Source: Bacteroidota bacterium (GTDB taxonomy: Bacteria; Bacteroidota; Bacteroidia; Flavobacteriales; Flavobacteriaceae). Taken from it: 5,709 nt of DNA. The position numbers and the translations under genes are program-made. The notes below the pieces were generated by a model, which saw only the letters and a program-made list of their open reading frames with translations, made no database searches and had not been told where the DNA came from. Shown piece after piece: positions 1 through 4,326 of the stretch (position 1 is its first letter; each line of letters opens with the position of its first letter). Location of the stretch: positions 2,991-8,699 of the forward strand of contig JADWMI010000091.1 in the NCBI GenBank assembly GCA_015767395.1, in the 5' to 3' direction.

Positions 1-4
1 GAAA

Positions 5-26
5 ATAACATTATAGAAAATGTTAT
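5..26. repeat. small inverted repeat at left edge
   Basis: ATAACATT (5-12) and AATGTTAT (19-26) are a perfect 8-bp inverted repeat with a 6-nt loop. An alternative pairing, CATTATA (9-15) with TATAATG (24-30), overlaps it. It lies downstream of the 3' end of the ligase gene. It is entirely A/T-rich, so it may be chance, or a weak terminator for a gene to the left. Confidence 0.3.
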
Positions 27-74
27 AATGCCCTTTATAAATTTATGTTTCATAATTTAACTGTTTTATTAATT

Positions 75-90
75 AAAACCCAGAGGTTTT
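75..90 (-). terminator. weak terminator-like hairpin after the ligase gene
   Basis: AAAACC (75-80) and GGTTTT (85-90) form a 6-bp stem around the 4-nt loop CAGA, about 45 nt past the ligase stop codon. Read on the minus strand the stem ends in a short T run. It has T-rich sequence on the plus-strand side too, so it could work in both directions. The stem is short and only two pairs are G-C, so it is a weak candidate. Confidence 0.35.
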
Positions 91-134
91 TATATTTCTA
101 TTTTTTTCTATTCTATTTCTTAAGACTGTGAGTC

Positions 135-2078
135 TCAATTAAGAGATTCCTTCATCGCAGAAATTCGGATCGGAAGGACATTATCCTTATATTTTTCAAT
201 GATTTTCTTCATCTCGACTCTAATTTCTTTAATGGCTGTTGAAGGAATTTTCACTTCTTTTTCCATCAACTCTTGTGCTTTTAGTACTGCTTTTTCTTTT
301 TGACCACATTCATCATATAGTTTTGCCAATAAATAGTTGGGGTAAAACCTACTTGGAATCATATTAGCGGCATGTTGATAAGCCATCTCTGCCTTATCAT
401 ACTGTTTTGTTGCTTTATAACTATCACCCAAAGCAGTTTCTAAAATGGTGGTATTTAAATGGTGTTTGGCTTGTTCAAGTATACTAACTGCTTTGGTATA
501 CTCTTTAGCCATAGAAAGTGTTTTGCCGTAGTTCATTAAAAATTCACCATCTTCCTTAAAAATTGGATATACAGCTTCATACTCTTTAATTGCGTTTTCA
601 TAATCACCATATTGATACGTATTTAAAGCTATTTTCCAGTTTTTAAAACCATCAGCTAACTCTTTTGTATATAAGACCCCTTTAGATATAATAATTACTC
701 CTACAACAAGAACGGTAGATTTTAAAACCCATTTTATATTCTTATTATTTCCGTGTTGAAAAATTTTAAGTTCTTTTGTATTAAAATCTAAACGTGCTGA
801 ATACGCCAATAAAAAGATGACAATTAATTTTACAGGTAGTATTTGCATAGGATATGAAAAAGAGGCAAAAACACCGATAGCTAATAGACTGGTTTTTAAT
901 ATAACAGAAAACTGCATATTTTCATCTTTTACTTTTATTTTGTATAAAACAATTAAGATGATAACAAGGAATATAAAGCCTGTAAATCCATTTTCAGCAA
1001 TAAATTGTAGCCATTCATTAAAAGCATAATACGTATTGTCGGCTACCAAAGCTTCGGGAGTTTCTCCATTTTTAGCAAAATAGTGAGCTTGGGAATTCAT
1101 ATAATACGCCTTAAAACGATCAAAACCTACACCAAAAGCAGGGGCTTCTTTAATAATTTCAGAGGTTACCTTCCAAATAAATAAACGACCATCTGATGAG
1201 CCTTTTTTAAAATGATATACAGCATAGAGTCCAGCAAATAGAATACAAACAGAAAGAAAAGAACCCACTACTATTTTAGCGACACTTAATTTCTTTAAAA
1301 CCTTTTTAACTACCTTATAACGAAACTCTAATAAAATGGCACTACTACACAAAATAGCTAACCATGCCGCCCTAGATTGACTTGCTGGAAGCACCAATAC
1401 AGTTGCTATGATTCCTACTAAGGGAATATATTCAAATGTGTATTGTAATAATGTATTTAGGAATGTGCTATTGCTGTTCAAATGATTTTGAACTAGAATA
1501 CTAATTATCTCTTTAAATAAATACATCCCCAAAGAAATCCCCCAAACACTTACTAAAAAACCAGCATAAGGACCTGGATTAAAAAAACTACCCGTCATTT
1601 TAAATCCAGAATGATTGGATGCGTAATAACCTAACAATTGTAAATTTCCATAAATGGCTTGCCATATTCCTGAAATAACAATAGCCAACAACAACCAAGG
1701 GAAAATTTTTACAGAAAGGTTTCTAACTATTAAATATACTACAGACAAACCGAGTAATTCTAAAAACCGTAGTGAAAAACCAACTTGAGGGGCTACAACA
1801 TATCTATTTAATAGAATAATACACAGTAATACAAAAAAAGCAAAGTCTAATTTAGATACTCTTATATGAGCCCTTCCAGAATTCATCAATTTAATGATTG
1901 ATAAAACCAAAAGAACCAAACAAGAATAAGTAAAATAGATAAATTTGCTGGTAATCGTTGGTTGAACAAATCCAGAAATATTAATTTGAGGAATCACTAT
2001 TATTACTATAAACATTGATATAGTAATGATAATAGTTATAATATATCTCATCGAGAATAACTCAGGGTATTTTTTCAC
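135..2078 (-). CDS. O-antigen ligase/polymerase-family membrane protein with C-terminal TPR domain
   Basis: This 647-residue protein is probably an inner-membrane glycan polymerase or ligase of the Wzy/WaaL superfamily, joining lipid-linked sugar chains on the periplasmic side. About a dozen hydrophobic segments fill residues 12-470. Family hallmarks are GSFFNPGPYAGFL (163-175), SQSRAAWL with R236 (233-240), GRLFIW with R298 in the long periplasmic loop (297-302), GVGFDRF (316-322) and DNTYYAFNEWLQFIAENG (347-364). The loop histidine known from enterobacterial WaaL is not evident at the usual place; Y/F residues stand there. Residues about 488-600 form roughly three TPR repeats (GDYENAIKEYE, EYTKAVSILEQA, QYDKAEMAYQHA), which may bind a partner. 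The longest frame starts with GTG; an ATG at codon 10 (2049-2051) is an alternative start just before the first membrane helix. No other polysaccharide gene is in view, so the substrate is unknown and O-antigen, other glycan or protein glycosylation all remain possible. Confidence 0.85.
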   Translation of the reverse strand: MKKYPELFSMRYIITIIITISMFIVIIVIPQINISGFVQPTITSKFIYFTYSCLVLLVLSIIKLMNSGRAHIRVSKLDFAFFVLLCIILLNRYVVAPQVGFSLRFLELLGLSVVYLIVRNLSVKIFPWLLLAIVISGIWQAIYGNLQLLGYYASNHSGFKMTGSFFNPGPYAGFLVSVWGISLGMYLFKEIISILVQNHLNSNSTFLNTLLQYTFEYIPLVGIIATVLVLPASQSRAAWLAILCSSAILLEFRYKVVKKVLKKLSVAKIVVGSFLSVCILFAGLYAVYHFKKGSSDGRLFIWKVTSEIIKEAPAFGVGFDRFKAYYMNSQAHYFAKNGETPEALVADNTYYAFNEWLQFIAENGFTGFIFLVIILIVLYKIKVKDENMQFSVILKTSLLAIGVFASFSYPMQILPVKLIVIFLLAYSARLDFNTKELKIFQHGNNKNIKWVLKSTVLVVGVIIISKGVLYTKELADGFKNWKIALNTYQYGDYENAIKEYEAVYPIFKEDGEFLMNYGKTLSMAKEYTKAVSILEQAKHHLNTTILETALGDSYKATKQYDKAEMAYQHAANMIPSRFYPNYLLAKLYDECGQKEKAVLKAQELMEKEVKIPSTAIKEIRVEMKKIIEKYKDNVLPIRISAMKESLN

Positions 2079-2114
2079 AGCATGTTTTTAAAATTCTAAG
2101 TTATATGATATTTA

Positions 2115-2160
2115 AAATGATTATTAATTACCTTCTTGATAATCATTTAATTTTTATCAA
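2115..2160. promoter_or_regulatory. two overlapping inverted repeats upstream of the ligase gene
   Basis: AAATGATTAT (2115-2124) and ATAATCATTT (2139-2148) are a perfect 10-bp inverted repeat. TTGATAA (2136-2142) and TTATCAA (2154-2160) are a second, 7-bp one that shares bases 2139-2142 with the first, so the two hairpins exclude each other. They lie 37-82 nt before the GTG start of the ligase gene, where a promoter, operator or leader would be. All of it is AT-rich, so chance is a real alternative. I see no clear Bacteroidetes TAnnTTTG promoter box here. Confidence 0.35.
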
Positions 2161-2607
2161 CAAAAACTCATATTCCTCAACTAGATGCAATTAACTTCAA
2201 ATATATGACAACCCTATCCTGTACTGTCCTGTATTCTGTTTTAAATTAATTATTAATCTTAATACTCTTTTTGTTCTTAATTGAAAAGAATCAGCAAAAA
2301 GAAAATTTTTAAAGGAGATTTTCTAAGATATATAATTATTATATTCTAAAATTTATTCCGAAATATGCTCTCGATTTTGTACATGTATATAGTGTAATAC
2401 AAATACCTTTCATAAAATAAAAACATAGAAAAGGTGTACACAGATGTACATAGTTTCATAGAGATTCACTCTGTTGAGTTTATGGAGGGAACTGAACTAA
2501 ATCATGACGTTGTAATTATGATGATTTGATTTTTGAATTGAATAAATGTATTAATATTAAAAAATATTATCTGAGTTTTAGGGTTTTTAAAAAGAAAATT
2601 TAGATTA
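2161..2607. other. AT-rich non-coding stretch with TACAG/TGTACA motifs
   Basis: No frame on either strand gives a convincing protein. Visible structure: TCCTGTA twice with a 10-bp period (2217-2223, 2227-2233); an inverted repeat AGAAAAT/ATTTTCT (2300-2306, 2318-2324) whose loop contains AAGGAG but has no start codon after it; and three TGTACA palindromes (2378-2383, 2435-2440, 2445-2450), the last two with a 10-bp period. This spacing of about one helical turn would suit protein-binding sites near the tRNA-type attachment site to the right. No binding protein is identified. Confidence 0.4.
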
Positions 2608-2642
2608 AATTTACAGTAACAATATTGTTTAATTTACCGTAA
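2608..2642. promoter_or_regulatory. operator-like array: paired TTTACnGTAA palindromes around AACAATATTGTT
   Basis: AATTTACAGTAA (2608-2619) and AATTTACCGTAA (2631-2642) match at 11 of 12 positions with a 23-bp period, and each is itself a near-palindrome (TTTAC-n-GTAA). Between them sits the perfect 12-bp palindrome AACAATATTGTT (2618-2629). A symmetric site with this layout is typical of a dimeric or tetrameric DNA-binding protein. It lies about 55 bp left of the tRNA 3' half, so an excisionase or recombinase accessory site is one possibility and an operator is another. Confidence 0.4.
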
Positions 2643-2696
2643 ACGATTTGATTAGAAAAGAGTATAAAATAGGGGTGAAATGGGTGTTTTCTTAAA

Positions 2697-2742
2697 ACTC
2701 ATAACCCGAAGGTCACTGGTTAGAGTCCAGTCCCCGCTACTA
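2697..2742 (+). pseudogene. 3' half of initiator tRNA-Met(CAT), probable attachment-site remnant
   Basis: From the anticodon loop onward this is a tRNA: loop CTCATAA (2698-2704, anticodon CAT), then CCCGAAGGTC, as in initiator tRNA-fMet genes whose anticodon stem has three G-C pairs, then T stem ACTGG/CCAGT (2715-2719, 2727-2731), then CCCCGCTA. The 5' half is missing: the bases before the loop (TTAAA) cannot pair with CCCGA. The T loop is TTAGAGT instead of TTCGAGT, losing the conserved C56. A GGGGTG at 2671-2676 stands about where the 5' acceptor end would be, so a decayed complete gene is an alternative. A duplicated tRNA 3' half is the classic footprint of tyrosine-recombinase integration. 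If so, the working tRNA lies outside the window at the other end of the element. Confidence 0.75.
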
Positions 2743-2748
2743 GTAAAC

Positions 2749-2779
2749 AAAAGGCTTTCAGTTTCCTGAAAGCCCTTTT
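2749..2779 (+). terminator. intrinsic terminator behind the tRNA fragment
   Basis: GGCTTTCAG (2753-2761) and CTGAAAGCC (2766-2774) form a perfect 9-bp stem with the 4-nt loop TTTC, preceded by AAAA and followed by CTTTTATATTTTA. This is a normal rho-independent terminator and fits as the original terminator of the tRNA gene. It could also work on the minus strand because of the AAAA upstream. Confidence 0.75.
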
Positions 2780-2789
2780 ATATTTTATG

Positions 2790-2810
2790 GGTACAGAATA
2801 GGTACAGAAT
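2790..2810 (+). repeat. GGTACAGAAT direct repeat beside the tRNA fragment
   Basis: GGTACAGAAT occurs at 2790-2799 and 2801-2810, an 11-bp period. GTACAGAAT recurs at 2966-2974. A related GTACAGGATAGG lies in opposite orientation at 2213-2224. Closely spaced direct repeats flanking a tRNA core are what arm-type integrase binding sites look like. The inner GAATAGGTA is shared exactly with 5617-5625, upstream of the integrase gene. Confidence 0.5.
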
Positions 2811-3360
2811 TTTAAGATTTTCGATATCTAGATTAAATTAGTCTGTTTGTACTTAATTTGGATTAACTCGTATTTATTTAACCCCGTTTTCTACAATTTT
2901 AAATTTCAGGATGTTTTTTTATTGATTTCCAAGCCAATCATTATTTTATTTTTTTGTAAGTCCAGTACAGAATTGGTTCCTATGTACTTACACAAAAGGC
3001 ACTTTATGTTTGTGCATCATAATATTAAATTGTTAATCACTAGTCAGCACATTCCCCTATATTTCGCGAAAAGCTACATTCCGGGGAAAGAGCCTCTTTA
3101 CAAAAGTCTTGGACACTATCCTCGATTTCTACTTTCCACTGCGCTAACCCAATCCGCTACTCTGGAATGGGACGCTACATTTTCAATCCGAAAATCGTGA
3201 ATAGAGTCCGTCCAATCGGAATTCCATTATTCATTTAGTCTCACTTCCTACTACTTTAAATTTCACATAGTTTTTAATCCACTTACCGAGTCTCCATCAT
3301 TACCTTTTTTTGTCAGCAAAACAACAACATTCTTCTTTGAACGACTGCATAAATCAGGCT
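2811..3360. other. stretch without a recognisable gene
   Basis: The part up to about 3040 is AT-rich and featureless apart from a third GTACAGAAT (2966-2974). The part from about 3040 to 3240 is visibly richer in G and C than its flanks. It contains a minus-strand open stretch of 38 codons (3156 down to 3043, TAG at 3040-3042) with protein-like content (GLAQWKVEIEDSVQDFCKEA) but no start codon, and a TAG directly upstream. It may be a decayed gene piece. A plus-strand frame across 2847-3200 has composition and residue content that do not look like a real protein. Confidence 0.4.
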
Positions 3361-3490
3361 CCCTTCGGCTCTGCTCAGGATAAACTCTCCCTCGCTCTTT
3401 TTTATAAGTCTTATCAAAGCTGAATATTGAATCACCCATAGCATCAAAAAAAGAAAACGCTTCTGGATATAATAAGTAAATCAATTTCAA
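3263..3490 (-). CDS. doubtful small ORF containing an interspersed repeat
   Basis: A 75-codon frame opens with TTG at 3488-3490, 30 bp from the divergent ssb start. I do not recognise a domain. The first part (YLLYPEAFSFFDAMGDSIFSF, residues about 5-25) and a later part (SRSKKNVVVLLTKKGNDGDS) read like real protein. Residues about 35-43 (RVYPEQSRR) come from an interspersed DNA repeat and are probably not ancestral coding sequence. With a TTG start, no visible ribosome-binding site and an embedded repeat, this is either a degraded element-associated gene or a spurious frame. Confidence 0.25.
   Translation of the reverse strand: MKLIYLLYPEAFSFFDAMGDSIFSFDKTYKKERGRVYPEQSRREPDLCSRSKKNVVVLLTKKGNDGDSVSGLKTM
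3361..3386 (-). repeat. 'YPEQSRR' interspersed repeat
   Basis: On the minus strand, bases 3386 to 3361 read AGTTTATCCTGAGCAGAGCC followed by GAAGGG. In one frame this gives VYPEQSRR. I recall closely similar TTATCCTGAGC(g/a)(g/c)AG(t/c)CGAAGG units scattered through flavobacterial and other Bacteroidetes genomes, where they often produce mis-annotated short ORFs. Only one copy is in the window, so its repetitive nature rests on general knowledge. Confidence 0.55.
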
Positions 3491-3519
3491 ATAAATATTA
3501 ATCTTAAATTTTTAAAATC

Positions 3520-3841
3520 ATGAGTACACTAAAAAACAAAGTACAGTTAATCGGCAACGTTGGACAAGAACCAACCATCACAACCCTTGATAGCGGAAAA
3601 AAAGTAGCCCGTTTATCCATAGCAACTAATGAGCATTACAAAAACGCTCAATACCAATTGGCACAATTTAGTGGCTTGGGGAAAGACAGCTGAGATTATC
3701 GAAAAGTATGTTAACAAGGGTAAACAAATTGCCGTTGAAGGAAAATTAACCTCAAGTTCTTATGAGGACAAAGAAGGCGATAAACGCTATGTAACCGAAG
3801 TAGTAATTTCTGAGATCCTACTATTAGGAAATGCAGAATAA
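3520..3841 (+). pseudogene. ssb: frameshifted single-stranded DNA-binding protein (SSB), mobile-element type
   Basis: The first frame starts at ATG 3520 and gives MSTLKNKVQLIGNVGQEPTI and onward to KNAQ (codon 44), the N-terminal OB-fold strands of SSB, then runs out of frame to TGA at 3691-3693. From 3653 the +1 frame gives TNWHNLVAWGKTAEIIEKYV and on to SEILLLGNAE, ending at TAA 3839-3841. Between the two parts the loop usually reading like GEKVTD is absent, which fits a deletion of about 17 nt at 3651/3652 and an original length near 112 residues. The protein would bind single-stranded DNA during replication or transfer of an element. The short ending without the acidic DDIPF-like tip is, as far as I know, normal for element-borne SSBs of this group. 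As read, no functional OB fold can be made. A base-call error is unlikely to explain so many missing bases. Confidence 0.8.
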
Positions 3842-3890
3842 TATTTGAAAAAAGAAAGAGGGTGTTCCCTGAAGAAAAGATGTCAAATAT
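3841..3890. repeat. nested inverted repeats at the ssb stop
   Basis: ATATTTGA (3841-3848) and TCAAATAT (3883-3890) are a perfect 8-bp inverted repeat enclosing a small AGGG/CCCT hairpin (3859-3862, 3867-3870, loop TGTT). The first base overlaps the ssb TAA. On the minus strand the inner hairpin is followed by CTTTCTTTTTT, so it could stop transcription coming from the integrase side. The inner stem has only four pairs, so this is a weak terminator candidate. Confidence 0.35.
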
Positions 3891-3936
3891 CAATAGTTAT
3901 CTAATCTAATAAAAACCTCTCTGAAAAGTGTGTTTA

Positions 3937-3983
3937 CAAGACAAAGGAATTGTAAAGCAAGACAAAGGAATTGTAAAGCAAGA
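3937..3983 (+). repeat. 21-bp tandem repeat, just over two copies
   Basis: Two identical 21-bp units, each opening CAAGACAAAGG and closing AATTGTAAAG, stand at 3937-3957 and 3958-3978. CAAGA (3979-3983) begins a third. The copies are exact, so the duplication is probably recent or maintained. The partial third copy is the left arm of the next hairpin. No frame across it is open for a useful length. Confidence 0.85.
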
Positions 3984-4014
3984 GGGTAACACGCTGCGCG
4001 ATGTTACAATCTTG
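3979..4014. repeat. hairpin with GTAACA/TGTTAC stem
   Basis: Three stems nest: CAAGA (3979-3983) with TCTTG (4010-4014), GTAACA (3986-3991) with TGTTAC (4002-4007), and CGC (3992-3994) with GCG (3998-4000) around TGC. A 2x2 internal loop (GG/AA) and one bulged A interrupt it. The inner tip is GC-rich in an otherwise AT-rich stretch. No T run follows, so it is not a standard terminator. It contains one GGTAAC box (3985-3990), like those near the integrase start. Confidence 0.55.
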
Positions 4015-4185
4015 TTATTAGTTGAATTTCAATCGCTTATGAAATAATTAAAATTTATTTTTCCTTGATTTTTAGTAAAAAACCTTTGCATCCCAATAGA
4101 ATCAAGACTTTTTTAGTAAAAAATCACGAAAATCTTAAAATTTAGTTTTGTTTAGAGGAATTTGTTGACTTCTGTTTTAGTATAA
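4015..4185. repeat. AT-rich spacer with a 14-bp direct repeat
   Basis: TTTTTAGTAAAAAA occurs exactly at 4069-4082 and 4110-4123, a 41-bp period. CTTGATT (4064-4070) and AATCAAG (4100-4106) are an inverted pair next to the two copies. The unit is itself nearly palindromic. No ORF is present. The repeat could be a protein-binding site or low-complexity chance in this AT-rich DNA. Confidence 0.4.
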
Positions 4186-4240
4186 AATTTCCTTTCAATA
4201 CACTCCCGTTACCTTATGAAGAGCGTATTGAAAGGAAATT
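4186..4240 (-). terminator. strong hairpin downstream of the integrase gene
   Basis: AATTTCCTTTCAATAC (4186-4201) and GTATTGAAAGGAAATT (4225-4240) are a perfect 16-bp inverted repeat. After one mismatch the stem continues with CTC (4203-4205) and GAG (4221-4223), leaving a 15-nt loop. The loop carries GTTACC (4208-4213), a GGTAAC box on the minus strand. On the minus strand the stem is followed by TTATAC, a poor T run. It may end integrase transcription, but its length and loop motif also fit a recombination or transfer site. Confidence 0.5.
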
Positions 4241-4285
4241 CATTTGAGGCTTAAAAAATGATGTTTTGTTACGTACTTCAAATAG

Positions 4286-4325
4286 ATATGTATGATTCCA
4301 ATTGAATCTCAATCGAGATACATAT
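4286..4325. repeat. inverted-repeat cluster abutting the integrase stop
   Basis: ATATGTAT (4286-4293) and ATACATAT (4318-4325) are a perfect 8-bp inverted repeat ending one base before the integrase stop codon. Inside are GATTC/GAATC (4294-4298, 4304-4308) and, overlapping it, ATCTC/GAGAT (4306-4310, 4315-4319). Together they could fold the 3' end of the integrase mRNA. No T run follows on the minus strand. Confidence 0.4.
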
Positions 4326-4326
4326 T

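Noticed and set aside
123..135. AGACT/AGTCT hairpin at the ligase stop codon as a terminator
   Set aside because: Only five base pairs, a 3-nt loop, and an A-rich rather than T-rich run follows on the minus strand.
817..1029. 70-codon plus-strand open frame
   Set aside because: It lies wholly antisense within the membrane domain of the ligase gene, which has a clear family match; it has no recognisable content.
2300..2324. AAGGAG as a ribosome-binding site inside an AGAAAAT/ATTTTCT inverted repeat
   Set aside because: No start codon with an open frame follows at a usable distance, and the hairpin is short and AT-rich.
3073..3181. GCTACATT repeated at 3073-3080 and 3174-3181
   Set aside because: An 8-mer occurring twice in 5.7 kb is close to chance and nothing around the copies matches.
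2847..3200. 117-codon plus-strand open frame
   Set aside because: Residue content changes from hydrophobic and Phe-rich to unrelated sequence with the shift in base composition, there is no ribosome-binding site, and no family motif. It looks like chance openness in AT-rich DNA.
3629..3841. Separate small gene starting at ATG 3629
   Set aside because: Its first eight codons are out-of-frame reading of the ssb N-terminal region; from codon 9 it is the SSB C-terminal half. It is better explained as part of one broken ssb gene.
3711..3893. 60-codon minus-strand open frame
   Set aside because: Antisense shadow of the second half of the ssb pseudogene.
3937..3983. Tandem 21-bp repeat as a CRISPR array
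   Set aside because: The units abut with no spacers and no cas genes are present.
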